Assembly: GCF_035573695.1 (NCBI RefSeq)
Contig: NZ_CP121694.1
Coordinates: 2,270,501-2,334,500 of the forward strand
Length of the DNA stretch: 64,000 bases
Reading direction: 5' to 3'
Source of the DNA: Metallumcola ferriviriculae
Lineage (GTDB): Bacteria; Bacillota; JADQBR01
The notes beneath the pieces were generated by a model, which saw only the letters and a list, made by a program, of their open reading frames with translations, was not told the origin of the DNA and searched no databases. The position numbers and the translations under genes are program-made. This document shows, in pieces, positions 26,464-33,969 of the stretch (position 1 is its first letter; every line of letters starts with the position of its first letter).

Positions 26464-28184
26464 AATGTCCCTCCTCGTATCCTCAATGAGCGTAACCTAT
26501 TAATGGCAGCTGCAACCTCGTATAACCTTGGCAGGGCGTAATCTCCCGGATGCTGCCCATAAAAGGGAGAAATAATATCCAATCCATACCTTTCAATATC
26601 TTGATAAACCCTTTCCAACGCCTTTGCTAACGTGGTACCGTTTAGATAATTCTTTGACATGTAGACAATAATATCCCCTATGGCCTGGGTTTGACTTATA
26701 TCCACTAACTGTTCCACCTGGCTCAAATCTATCGTATAAACACCAAATTGCAGGCTAGTTACCCCACGAGCAGATATCTTCCTTTTCTTGCCTTTCTGAG
26801 GATTAATGCTTTTAGCATCGACAATTCTACTGGGAATGCTGCCAAAAACCGTACCCCCTTCGTCATTTCTTCCAGTTTTTATCCGGGCCGCAATATCCTT
26901 GGCAGTTCGGGTAACATCCAAAGGGTAGTACTCATCCATCATTATTACCGTATCCGCTACATCAAGATAATCACCGGACCCGCCGACCACCAGAACCGTA
27001 GACACTTCCAACTGATTTACCAATAGTCTAACCTTATCAATAAAAGGAGTGATGGGCTCCTTATTTTTTGTAACCAATTGCTGCATTCTTACATCACGAA
27101 TCATAAAATTTGTAGCACTGGTATCTTCATCCAGAAGCAGTAGCTCAGATTGAATTTCTAAGGCCTCCATGATGTTTGCCGCTTGTGAAGTACTACCGCT
27201 GGCATCTTCAGAAGAAAAGTTCTTGGTGTTCAGACCATAAGGCAAATTATTGATAAAAGGACTGATGTCCACTCTCTCTACTCTTCTTCCATCTTCCGCC
27301 CTTATCTTGACCGCTGAAGGCAGGCTAACTACCTTTTCCCGGCCATCGCCGGGAATATGATTATATATCCCTTTTTGTATGGCCTGCAGCAGCGTTGATT
27401 TGCCATGATACCCACCGCCGGTAATCAACGTTACTCCGTTAGTAAAGCCCATACCAGTTACTTTACCCGCATGTGGTAATTCAAGTGTAATTTCCAACAA
27501 AGCAGGGGATTTGAAAGAAACAGCTTTATCAATACTAAGTGGTCGGTCACTGACACCGCTTTTCCGCGGTAAAATCGAGCCGTTGCCCACAAACGCTACC
27601 AACCCTTTGTCTGCTAAACTTGCCCTGAGGTGTTCCTGGTCTTCTACAGAGTATATGTGCTCCCATAAGCTATGTTGAGGCAAAGAGTTGTACAATAAGC
27701 AGTTATCTATTATCTGAGGCAGTTCATCCAAAAACATGGCAGCTGCCTGTTTCCCCAATACTCTTCTCCCTCTAGCCGGAAGACCGATGCTGGCCCTAAG
27801 CTCCACAAAGTCATTATTAATTGCCACTGCTGTTCTGCTTAGTATCTGTTGACCCGGCTTGTCAACGGCAATCATTCCGCTTTTCCCTGTTCCACGTGAT
27901 CCCTTAGCCGATTTTTCGATGGCCTTAACGGCTTGGCGGTTGAGAAAGTCTGTCAGTGCAGTATTCCTAATTCTCGTACTGTATGAATCCACAGGAAATA
28001 ATGCAGTTTGTTGAGCTACGCACAGTCTCACCCTGGATGGCGATGCAAATGGGTCCCCTTGAACATAATCAATATATAACTTAAAATTCTCCCCTTGGTA
28101 TTGACCGGCAATATTTTTATAGGCCTTATACCCCTTACCATCAATGTTAAATAACTTTTCTCGTAATTGTTGCAGTGTTAACAA
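26460..28184 (-). CDS. Unusual ABC-ATPase (PF09818-type)
   Basis: A 574-residue predicted ATPase of the group annotated as ABC-ATPase / isopentenyl-diphosphate delta-isomerase-like (structurally related to trypanosome MRB1590). TTG 28184 follows GGTAGGAGGG. The central domain holds a P-loop written ITGGGYHGKSTLLQAIQKG (about residue 250) and a LLLDEDTSATNFMIRD Walker B-like region; VLVVGGSGDYLDVADTVIMM and DEYYPLDVT complete the ABC core. The N-terminal YKNIAGQY...YIDYVQGDPFASPSRVR block is characteristic of the family. Nucleic acid binding is suggested by the relatives. It is translationally coupled to the FAD oxidoreductase and lies just upstream (in genome order) of the cytochrome island. 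Confidence 0.85.
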   Translation of the reverse strand: MLTLQQLREKLFNIDGKGYKAYKNIAGQYQGENFKLYIDYVQGDPFASPSRVRLCVAQQTALFPVDSYSTRIRNTALTDFLNRQAVKAIEKSAKGSRGTGKSGMIAVDKPGQQILSRTAVAINNDFVELRASIGLPARGRRVLGKQAAAMFLDELPQIIDNCLLYNSLPQHSLWEHIYSVEDQEHLRASLADKGLVAFVGNGSILPRKSGVSDRPLSIDKAVSFKSPALLEITLELPHAGKVTGMGFTNGVTLITGGGYHGKSTLLQAIQKGIYNHIPGDGREKVVSLPSAVKIRAEDGRRVERVDISPFINNLPYGLNTKNFSSEDASGSTSQAANIMEALEIQSELLLLDEDTSATNFMIRDVRMQQLVTKNKEPITPFIDKVRLLVNQLEVSTVLVVGGSGDYLDVADTVIMMDEYYPLDVTRTAKDIAARIKTGRNDEGGTVFGSIPSRIVDAKSINPQKGKKRKISARGVTSLQFGVYTIDLSQVEQLVDISQTQAIGDIIVYMSKNYLNGTTLAKALERVYQDIERYGLDIISPFYGQHPGDYALPRLYEVAAAINRLRSLRIRGGTL

Positions 28185-28245
28185 GTTATCCCTCCTACCA
28201 TGTTTAATTTTCTCCTTAATGATCTAATTATCCTCCTCTAAAAGC

Positions 28246-28284
28246 AAAAAGAGACTGCCCCAAGAAGGTTCGAGGCAGTCTCTT
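28246..28284 (-). terminator. Intrinsic terminator of cytochrome module A
   Basis: AAGAGACTGCC pairs with GGCAGTCTCTT, followed by TTTGCTTTTA on the minus strand, ten bases after the stop of the twelve-heme cytochrome. Confidence 0.92.
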
Positions 28285-28294
28285 GATATATCTG

Positions 28295-29386
28295 TTATAT
28301 TCTTCCATCTTTACGTGCCTGTTTATGACACGATGCACAACTAGAGGCATCATGACAGTCGTAACATTGGGCGTCTCCGTCCTGATGAACTTTATTTTTA
28401 TGGTTCGGTTCCCAATCTGCCGGGTGTAAGCTAAAATGGCATTGCTCGCAATATACTTGGGTTGTAGGAGCAGATACCACCTGCTCCTCTTTATCTTTAT
28501 TATGACAAGCCAAGCAGCCTTCCGGGAAAGCCCTGGCCTTCTCGGGATGATCCACCGAATATACCTTGGTGTGACTTTGCGGACGATCAATGTGGCAGTT
28601 ATAGCAGAAGGCATTAGTTCTGGCTACCTTGCGCACGTTAATCAATGTGTCGTCCTCTGACTGAAACTCACCTTTTTTCGCAACATCGTATTCATGGCAA
28701 GCATTACAACCATCAACATTTTTAAAGGCCTCTATCCCATGTCTTATCGCCCATGTCTCATTACCATGATTAGTTGGTGCTGTCTTATCATTATGACATG
28801 CATTGCAATCTCTAGTGGCCATGGCACCGTTATGGCATTCCATACATTTATCCATTGGAATCCTGTTACCCATTGTGGCAACTTTGGCCGCATCATCAAT
28901 AGTAAACGTATTCGGGTCTATCCCCGCAGCGATCACCTTTTCTGAAACATTGGCGTGGGTAACATTATCGTGACAGTCAATACAGTCAATTCCTTTTTCC
29001 AAATGCAAATAGTGGGGAATAACCAAATCGCCCGGGGGTGTCACGATTCTTTTAGGGTTATGACAGCCCAAACAGGTTTCATCCTCCACCAGCACATCAG
29101 TTGTCAGCGGCAGTTTGTACCTTTCAGTCATTTGCCTAAATGCAAACGTTGGCAGAGATACATTCTTATGACACGCATCGCATTTAATATTGTTATGCGC
29201 CGTAACCTGCCATGTTTTTACCTGGGGTTTCATAGCATGACACCCACTGCATGCGTTAGGATTGCTGCTATATTTTAGGTAGGATCCTAAACCGAACCCG
29301 ACCACAGCAATTACAAGATAGATAATAAGCAGCCTTCCTTTGCCTTTCTTAGGGCGCCTTTCGGTGTAAAGTTTCTTTGAACCCAT
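28295..29386 (-). CDS. Twelve-heme c-type cytochrome, NapC/NirT N-terminal (module A)
   Basis: A 363-residue membrane-anchored cytochrome. ATG 29386 follows GGAGGGCG, so the longer frame is not used. One N-terminal helix (LLIIYLVIAVVGFGLGSYL) precedes a NapC/NirT-like segment. Twelve CxxCH heme-binding motifs are visible in order: CSGCH, CDACH, CLGCH, CIDCH, CMECH, CNACH, CNACH, CYNCH, CLACH, CEQCH, CYDCH, CASCH. Conserved histidines such as those in VTAHNNIKCDACH, LVIPHYLHLEKG and HTKVYSVDHPEKA are likely distal ligands. It should sit outside the membrane and accept electrons from a quinol or partner cytochrome. It is last in an operon with a b-type and a seven-heme cytochrome and is clearly paralogous to the protein at 32740-33822. 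Confidence 0.93.
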   Translation of the reverse strand: MGSKKLYTERRPKKGKGRLLIIYLVIAVVGFGLGSYLKYSSNPNACSGCHAMKPQVKTWQVTAHNNIKCDACHKNVSLPTFAFRQMTERYKLPLTTDVLVEDETCLGCHNPKRIVTPPGDLVIPHYLHLEKGIDCIDCHDNVTHANVSEKVIAAGIDPNTFTIDDAAKVATMGNRIPMDKCMECHNGAMATRDCNACHNDKTAPTNHGNETWAIRHGIEAFKNVDGCNACHEYDVAKKGEFQSEDDTLINVRKVARTNAFCYNCHIDRPQSHTKVYSVDHPEKARAFPEGCLACHNKDKEEQVVSAPTTQVYCEQCHFSLHPADWEPNHKNKVHQDGDAQCYDCHDASSCASCHKQARKDGRI

Positions 29387-29399
29387 ATTTCGCCCTCCT

Positions 29400-30230
29400 C
29401 TACACAAACAGTAGTGGAATAAATGTTACCATAAGTAGAATAACTACCGTAACATAGACCACCAGTTCGAAAATGATTAACTTGCGACTCTTAGCAAAAC
29501 GACTATGATGTTCATGCTTAACCACCGGAACCCCATCCTTGCGGTATTGTTCTAAGAGCTTTTCATACTCCAACAAGTGTTCTTCTTCCATATGCTCTCT
29601 GGATATGCTGCCGTTAATCCAAACTTTACTGCTGGGAAATACATGGGGATTGAAGTGTACTGAAAAAAAGTGCCCCAATACTACTGCCAGCATGGCCACA
29701 AACGCTTCATTGGTGTGGGCAATACGCGTAATGTGTAAGCCGGTAGTTGTCAGCCAGCCGAACATACCGGGAAACCACAGTATCAAACCGCTTCCGCCCA
29801 TCACGATAATTCCCCAAAAAACTGCTAGGTACTCAAATTTTTCCAAGTAGGTGTATCTATCATATCGAGGCGGCTCTTTGGTTATGCCAAGTAAGAACTT
29901 TGCATGGTGAACTGCGTCTTTAACATCCTTAAAGGTAGGAACCATGGCCCAACTGGGGCCCTTTCTGGCAAAATACCCTACCATCCAAATAAGATGATAC
30001 ACACCGCTGATAAGCATGATAACCCCGAATGTTAAGTGCGTCATAAACATATTATGGAAGCTACCAAATAGGTCCACGACCACCTGGGACCAGCCCCAAC
30101 TTCCATATTTGATTGGGAAGCCGGTTATTACCAACATAATTACACTTAAGGCTAGCAATAAATGTTGGTAGCGCTGGTGTCTGTTCCATCTTTTGATCTT
30201 CTTCGGAATTACAATTTCTTTAGTACTCAT
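29400..30230 (-). CDS. Membrane b-type cytochrome (module A)
   Basis: A 276-residue integral membrane protein resembling di-heme cytochrome b subunits of formate dehydrogenase, hydrogenase and CbcB-like complexes. Four or more helices are visible: LLLALSVIMLVITGFPIKY, MTHLTFGVIMLISGVYHLIW, LAVFWGIIVMGGSGLILWF and LAVVLGHFFSVHF. Histidines in HQRYQH, FHNMFMTHLTF, VYHLIW and LGHFFSVHFNPH are candidates for heme b ligation. The ATG follows GGGGGGTGAGCTA. It lies between the seven-heme gene (12 bp) and the twelve-heme gene (13 bp) in a tight operon; I infer it oxidises menaquinol and passes electrons to the c-type cytochromes. Confidence 0.88.
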   Translation of the reverse strand: MSTKEIVIPKKIKRWNRHQRYQHLLLALSVIMLVITGFPIKYGSWGWSQVVVDLFGSFHNMFMTHLTFGVIMLISGVYHLIWMVGYFARKGPSWAMVPTFKDVKDAVHHAKFLLGITKEPPRYDRYTYLEKFEYLAVFWGIIVMGGSGLILWFPGMFGWLTTTGLHITRIAHTNEAFVAMLAVVLGHFFSVHFNPHVFPSSKVWINGSISREHMEEEHLLEYEKLLEQYRKDGVPVVKHEHHSRFAKSRKLIIFELVVYVTVVILLMVTFIPLLFV

Positions 30231-30242
30231 TAGCTCACCCCC

Positions 30243-31199
30243 CTAAGCATTTAGACCCGTATCTTTGGATTTTGTATGTTTCTTAACTTCGTTCACACCG
30301 CGCAGCTGACGTATCAATTCAAAGATAACTATGCTTCCGTCCTTGGCAAAATCAAAGATTATCAAAACGATAAATATCTTCCAAACTATATATAAAGGAA
30401 GTGCCGCTTTTTTGTCTTGTGGCGTAACGTGCTCCATGCCTTTTGCAAACCCGTCTCTGGCAAAAAAATGGCATTGAGCACATGTTTCCGGTCTATTCTG
30501 GGCTGATACCATTGACTGTGGGTCCTCAGCTGCCAATATAGTGTGGTTTCCATGACAATCCGCGCATGTAGCCGCCTTGGTGTAGCCAAAATTAACTGCA
30601 GTACCGTGGAAGCTATATTTGTATGTGTCCATCACTTTACCGTCATGACAATTAGCACAAGTGTCTGAGATATTCAACCGGTAGTAAATAGCTTCCGGAT
30701 TTTCCTTCTTTAAGACGTTATGGGAACCATGACAATCGCCGCAGTACGCGGTTTCTTTGCCCGCGGAGGCCAATTTGCCGTGCACGCTGGTACGATAGTC
30801 TTTGGTAACCTTATCATGACATGCCTCACATTCCTGTAAGACTTTCTGCTGCAATGCCTGTCCGTATACTGCCGATTTATGCGGCATATCCTTCTCCATT
30901 CCCGGGTGACAAGTGGTGCAGGCGTTTGTACCATGTACGGATTCTTTATAGGTCGCTTCCGAGACAAACAGGGAAATATTTTTCCCATCTCGCTGCACCG
31001 TAAAACCTTTTTCACCATGACATTGCAAACATTGTTGATTTATTAATTCCGCTGCCTGAGAACTATCCACTGCAAAAGCAGTCCTAGCAAAGAGGAAGAA
31101 ACCAAAAAACATTCCTGATACTATTACCACTAGAAAGATTGTTACGAATAAGCCAGATAATACGTATGCACAGATGTTTCCCAACTTATTTTTCCACAT
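30243..31199 (-). CDS. Seven-heme c-type cytochrome (module A)
   Basis: A 318-residue cytochrome with an N-terminal signal anchor (AYVLSGLFVTIFLVVIVSGM) and a second membrane helix near the C-terminus (LYIVWKIFIVLIIFDF). Between them are seven CxxCH motifs: CLQCH, CTTCH, CEACH, CGDCH, CANCH, CADCH, CAQCH. Repeated SVHG/SFHG and GDCHGSH-type segments supply likely distal histidines. The arrangement of seven-heme c cytochrome plus b-type cytochrome is like the CbcBA menaquinol oxidoreductase of Geobacter (family knowledge; homology not tested). Its ribosome binding site, GAGGAGTGAG, can pair with an upstream leader sequence (31280-31288). It is first in the module A operon. Confidence 0.92.
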   Translation of the reverse strand: MWKNKLGNICAYVLSGLFVTIFLVVIVSGMFFGFFLFARTAFAVDSSQAAELINQQCLQCHGEKGFTVQRDGKNISLFVSEATYKESVHGTNACTTCHPGMEKDMPHKSAVYGQALQQKVLQECEACHDKVTKDYRTSVHGKLASAGKETAYCGDCHGSHNVLKKENPEAIYYRLNISDTCANCHDGKVMDTYKYSFHGTAVNFGYTKAATCADCHGNHTILAAEDPQSMVSAQNRPETCAQCHFFARDGFAKGMEHVTPQDKKAALPLYIVWKIFIVLIIFDFAKDGSIVIFELIRQLRGVNEVKKHTKSKDTGLNA

Positions 31200-31203
31200 A
31201 CGA

Positions 31204-31288
31204 ACTCACTCCTCTCGTTAGCCTTTAACGGCTGTGGCTTGAATTTCCTCAAGCTTATTCTCTAGGCTGCGGGGCCTTCGGAGTGAGT
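31204..31288 (-). promoter_or_regulatory. Structured leader with ribosome-site-sequestering stem, upstream of seven-heme cytochrome A
   Basis: On the minus strand ACTCACTCC (31280-31288) is the exact complement of GGAGTGAGT (31204-31212), which contains the ribosome binding site of the cytochrome gene. Between these arms lie three further hairpins: GGC-CCCGCA-GCC, GCTTGA-GGAAAT-TCAAGC and AGCC-GTTAAA-GGCT. The whole would form a four-way junction that hides the ribosome site. This is a riboswitch- or translation-repressor-like layout. It does not match a class I recognise. Confidence 0.6.
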
Positions 31289-31314
31289 CTTTGGGTTACC
31301 CTAGATAAATAATC

Positions 31315-31443
31315 TCATACTACTGCATGGTATAACATCGTGAGCAGGAAAAGTACGCCGGACAATGTTATCAAAGCAAAGGCGACAACAAACCATGCTG
31401 TTAAAAAGTACGTGAAAAAGTTACCTAGTGCGATACGCATCAT
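31315..31443 (-). CDS. Small single-pass membrane protein (42 residues) of cytochrome module A
   Basis: A short gene reading MMRIALGNFFTYFLTAWFVV then AFALITLSGVLFLLTMLYHAVV. Its start ATG 31443 follows AGAGGTGAG by about six bases. Almost the whole length is one hydrophobic helix. It lies between a Com-like zinc-ribbon gene and the leader of the seven-heme cytochrome, on the same strand. Small membrane peptides of this sort often stabilise respiratory complexes (compare CcoQ or CydX, by analogy only). A comparable 37-residue peptide exists in module B, which supports both being real. Confidence 0.65.
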   Translation of the reverse strand: MMRIALGNFFTYFLTAWFVVAFALITLSGVLFLLTMLYHAVV

Positions 31444-31491
31444 TATGGCTCACCTCTTTCTTATTGATTTGGGCTATACGCCTTAAAAAAC

Positions 31492-31689
31492 TTACTTATC
31501 ACATTCATCAAACTCAATGATTTGGGGTTCTCCTTTGCCAGTGTCCGCAGTAAGTTTGAACTGGATACTGTTGATACCCTTTGTATTAATGTGTACATAA
31601 CGCTTACAATGACGGCATTTGATGATAATGGTATCCTCTACAACTTGGCAAACTATCTTTTTACACTGGCAGCGGAAAAAATCATTCAT
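31492..31689 (-). CDS. Com-like zinc-ribbon protein E (65 residues)
   Basis: One of five paralogous small proteins in this island. It reads MNDFFRCQCKKIVCQ, then IIIKCRHCKRYVHIN. The cysteine pattern C-x-C-x4-C followed by CRHCKR about 14 residues later resembles the zinc finger of phage Mu Com, an RNA-binding translational activator, although homology is inferred from motif only. The C-terminal tail (about 25 residues, acidic) differs from its paralogues. The ATG follows GGGAGGTAAGAGCC. It is preceded by two leader elements with terminators (31711-31790 and 31829-31910). Metal binding is likely; nucleic acid binding is my inference. Confidence 0.75.
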   Translation of the reverse strand: MNDFFRCQCKKIVCQVVEDTIIIKCRHCKRYVHINTKGINSIQFKLTADTGKGEPQIIEFDECDK

Positions 31690-31710
31690 GGCTCTTACCT
31701 CCCTCAGGTG

Positions 31711-31790
31711 TATTTAAAAACACAAAAGACTAACCCCGTGATAACGGTGCTAGTCTTTCTGGCTTGTAAACGCCTAACAGACCTCGACCT
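31711..31790 (-). promoter_or_regulatory. Leader element L7b: divergent repeat-box motif plus terminator
   Basis: Minus strand. A terminator hairpin (AAAGACTA with TAGTCTTT, inner ACCG/CGGGGT region) is followed by TGTGTTTTT. Directly upstream lies a divergent copy of the island leader motif, AGGTCGAGGTCTGTTAGG and then TTTACAAGCCAGAAAG; here the short hairpin is GGC/GCC instead of GACTT/AAGTC. It precedes the Com-like gene E by about 25 bases. Confidence 0.5.
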
Positions 31791-31810
31791 GCTGTATATG
31801 CACTTTTAAT

Positions 31811-31829
31811 GCGTGTTCGAACATCCTCT
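31811..31829. repeat. Terminal-only remnant of the 155-bp palindromic element
   Basis: GCGTGTTC followed directly by GAACATCCTCT equals the first eight and last eleven bases of the 155-bp elements at 36880-37034 and 48218-48372, with everything between missing. This could be a deletion product between the terminal inverted repeats or an excision footprint. Confidence 0.6.
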
Positions 31830-31910
31830 AAAACAAATAGACTGGTACCCATATGAAAAAACACATGGTCACCAGTCTATCGGACTTTAAAGTCTACCAG
31901 ACTACGGACT
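31829..31910 (-). promoter_or_regulatory. Leader element L7a: repeat-box motif plus terminator
   Basis: Minus strand. The motif AGTCCGTAGTCTGGTAGACT then TTAAAGTCCG is followed by a terminator with a perfect ten-base stem ATAGACTGGT/ACCAGTCTAT (31838-31847 and 31871-31880) and TTTGTTTT. GACTTTAAAGTC forms the short middle hairpin. It lies just after the stop of Com-like gene D and about 140 bases before gene E. Confidence 0.6.
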
Positions 31911-31945
31911 GTAAAGGTATTAACTTTTTTCACGTCCAAATTAAT

Positions 31946-32113
31946 CTAGCCGATGTTTAGGTGCTTAACAGCGTCGTCCACTTTAAACTCAACGTCAATT
32001 AATCCTTTGGTATGAATATGAATGTAACGCTTGCAATGACGGCATTTGATGATTACCACATCGCCCTCTATTTGACAAACAATCTTCTTACAGGTACACC
32101 GGAAGTCTTTCAT
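31946..32113 (-). CDS. Com-like zinc-ribbon protein D (55 residues)
   Basis: Starts at ATG 32113 (MKDFRCTCKKIVCQIEGD) after GGGGGAATCCTA; the longer frame upstream is not needed. The second cysteine pair lies in VIIKCRHCKRYIHIHTKG, nearly identical to that of proteins C and E. A short variable tail follows. It is preceded by leader element L6 (32134-32190), whose terminator hairpin ends about 20 bases before the ribosome site. Same predicted metal-binding, possibly RNA-binding role as its paralogues; no enzymatic motif is present. Confidence 0.75.
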   Translation of the reverse strand: MKDFRCTCKKIVCQIEGDVVIIKCRHCKRYIHIHTKGLIDVEFKVDDAVKHLNIG

Positions 32114-32133
32114 TAGGATTCCCCCTTGAATAA

Positions 32134-32190
32134 TAGCAAAAGCCAGCATCCACCCCCGATGCTAGCCTTTTGACTCTTAGTCTATAGACT
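32134..32190 (-). promoter_or_regulatory. Leader element L6: repeat-box motif plus terminator
   Basis: Minus strand. AGTCTATAGACTAAGAGTC then AAAAGG, with the middle hairpin GACT-AAG-AGTC, leads into a terminator stem GGCTAGCATC/GATGCTGGCT (one mismatch) and TTTTGC. The motif overlaps the stop codon of Com-like gene C and lies directly upstream of gene D. Confidence 0.6.
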
Positions 32191-32364
32191 ACTTATCTTT
32201 TTATAGTCCATATTTACTTTTTTGTCATTCACCGAGGTCTCCACCGTCACATCGCCATGGGTTCGAATAATGATAAATCTTTTGCAATGACGGCATTTAA
32301 TTACAATTGCGCCCTCGTCTACTTGACATATAATCTTATTGCACACACATCTTATGTCCTGCAT
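32182..32364 (-). CDS. Com-like zinc-ribbon protein C (60 residues)
   Basis: Starts at ATG 32364 (MQDIRCVCNKIICQVDEG) after GGTGGGGATTTT. The second half of the finger is IVIKCRHCKRFIIIRTHGD. A polar, lysine-rich tail follows (VNDKKVNMDYKKISSL). The gene stands about 375 bp downstream of the stop of the twelve-heme cytochrome B gene and is preceded by leader element L5 (32473-32527). Its stop codon lies inside leader element L6, which serves the next Com-like gene. Family and role as for the paralogues. Confidence 0.75.
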   Translation of the reverse strand: MQDIRCVCNKIICQVDEGAIVIKCRHCKRFIIIRTHGDVTVETSVNDKKVNMDYKKISSL

Positions 32365-32472
32365 AAAATCCCCACCCAACCCTTAAAATGATCAAGTATT
32401 AGAATTAGCTTTTTTCTTATATCCCTCCTCTCAGTTTCCTAACAACCATCTTCCAGATACTATCTAACTGGT

Positions 32473-32527
32473 ATAAAAAATGGCCATCCCCAAAATAGGT
32501 AGGCCATACTTAAAAATCTCACGGACT
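32473..32527 (-). promoter_or_regulatory. Leader element L5: repeat-box motif plus terminator
   Basis: Minus strand. AGTCCGTGAGATTTTTAAGT leads into a stem ATGGCC/GGCCAT (32502-32507 with 32480-32485) followed by ATTTTTTAT. The second box is degenerate (AAGTATGG) compared with the other copies. It sits about 110 bases upstream of Com-like gene C. Confidence 0.5.
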
Positions 32528-32739
32528 CATCCTATCGGTTAGGGGTCTTATAGAGTTGCATTTTTAGTTTTAATTGTACTCTAATTCACAAACTTTCTTA
32601 CATCCTCTCGTCTCTTTGATACATTATATTCTTCACCGATAGAAAAATTCCTTCAACAATTCAAAAAAAGTTTAGAAATTTTTAACAAAAAATTAACAGT
32701 TACGGCAGGTACCGTAACTGTCATTATTATCTGAGAAAA

Positions 32740-33822
32740 CTATTTTCTTTTCGAGTGACACGAAGCGCAGCTTGTAGCGGCATGACAAGAATAACAAGTC
32801 GCGTCTCCATCTGCCCTCACCTTTTCAGGGTGTTTTATTTGCCAGTTGGACGGATGCAGAGTAAAGTGACACTGTTCGCAATACACATTAGTGGTTGGCG
32901 GCGCTACCTCGGTTTCAGGTTCCTTCTCTTTATTATGACAAGCCAGGCAACCTTTCGCAAATTCACGTGCCTTATCCGGATGATCCACTGAATAAACCTT
33001 AGTATGGGTCACCGGTCTCTGAATGTGACAATTATAACAAAAACCATTTGTACGCGCTTCACGCTGCACATTAATTAACGGGTCAGCGCTAGCATCATAC
33101 GCTTGTTTCTTAGCAAGATTATATTCATGACACTCATTACAGCTATTGATGTTTTTAAAAGCCTCACGACCGTGCCCGGTACCCCATTGGAGCTCATCAT
33201 GAGATGGCGGCGACTGTTTATCAGTATGGCAGACATTACAATCTCTCGGGGCCTTAGCACCATTATGACATTGCATACATTTATCCATTGGGATTCTATT
33301 ACCGTGCTCGGTCAATTCCTGCGCCATTTCCAAAGTAAAGTCTCCCGGGTCTAATCCTTCGGTCATCACCTCTTTATTAACATTTGCATGGACCACCGCT
33401 TCATGACAATCAATGCAATCCACGCCCTTTTCCATATGCAGAGTATGTGGAATTACCAGGTCCCCCGGCGGAGTAACAATCCGCTTTGGGTTATGACATT
33501 GGAGACATACATCGTCTTCCATGAACTTAGTATTTTCAATCGGCAAACGATAGCGCCCGGTTCCCTCTCTAAACTTAAAGGTGGCCATAGACAAATCCTC
33601 ATGACAGGTAACGCAATCTATATTATTATGGGCTGTAACCTGCCAGGTTTTCACCTGGGGCTGCATTGCATGACAGCCGCCACAGGCCTCCGGGTTTTTA
33701 TCATATTTCAAAAAAGAACCAAGCCCGTAGCCAACAATGGCTATTACTGCATAGATCAACAGTAGTTTAAGTAAACGCCGACGCTTTTTCGGTGGCGCAT
33801 CGTTGTACGGTGATGAACTCAT
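32740..33822 (-). CDS. Twelve-heme c-type cytochrome, NapC/NirT N-terminal (module B)
   Basis: A 360-residue paralogue of the module A twelve-heme cytochrome. One N-terminal helix (LLKLLLIYAVIAIVGYGLGS) precedes twelve CxxCH motifs: CGGCH, CVTCH, CLQCH, CIDCH, CMQCH, CNVCH, CNECH, CYNCH, CLACH, CEQCH, CYSCH, CASCH. Identical stretches shared with module A include CHNPKRIVTPPGDLVIPH and HTKVYSVDHP. The ATG follows GGGAGGTAGCTT. It should face the outside of the cell membrane and relay electrons. It follows the b-type cytochrome gene, with a 37-residue membrane peptide encoded between them. Confidence 0.93.
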   Translation of the reverse strand: MSSSPYNDAPPKKRRRLLKLLLIYAVIAIVGYGLGSFLKYDKNPEACGGCHAMQPQVKTWQVTAHNNIDCVTCHEDLSMATFKFREGTGRYRLPIENTKFMEDDVCLQCHNPKRIVTPPGDLVIPHTLHMEKGVDCIDCHEAVVHANVNKEVMTEGLDPGDFTLEMAQELTEHGNRIPMDKCMQCHNGAKAPRDCNVCHTDKQSPPSHDELQWGTGHGREAFKNINSCNECHEYNLAKKQAYDASADPLINVQREARTNGFCYNCHIQRPVTHTKVYSVDHPDKAREFAKGCLACHNKEKEPETEVAPPTTNVYCEQCHFTLHPSNWQIKHPEKVRADGDATCYSCHAATSCASCHSKRK

Positions 33823-33842
33823 AAGCTACCTCCCTTCTCCGG

Positions 33843-33956
33843 TTACATAAGACCTACCGGCAGAAACGATTTAAGAAACCACAAAAGTATTAAAGCGTAT
33901 ATCGCCATTTCACTAATAATGAGGATTCTATTACCGTTGTACTTGTTACTACTCAT
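33843..33956 (-). CDS. Small single-pass membrane protein (37 residues) of cytochrome module B
   Basis: A short gene reading MSSNKYNGNRILIISEMAI then YALILLWFLKSFLPVGLM, with ATG 33956 preceded by GAGGGGGAAG. It has a polar N-terminus and one hydrophobic helix (about residues 11-36). It lies between the b-type cytochrome gene (13 bp away) and the twelve-heme gene (20 bp), all on one strand, so co-transcription is nearly certain if it is real. It may be a complex-stabilising subunit. Confidence 0.65.
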   Translation of the reverse strand: MSSNKYNGNRILIISEMAIYALILLWFLKSFLPVGLM

Positions 33957-33969
33957 CTTATCTTCCCCC

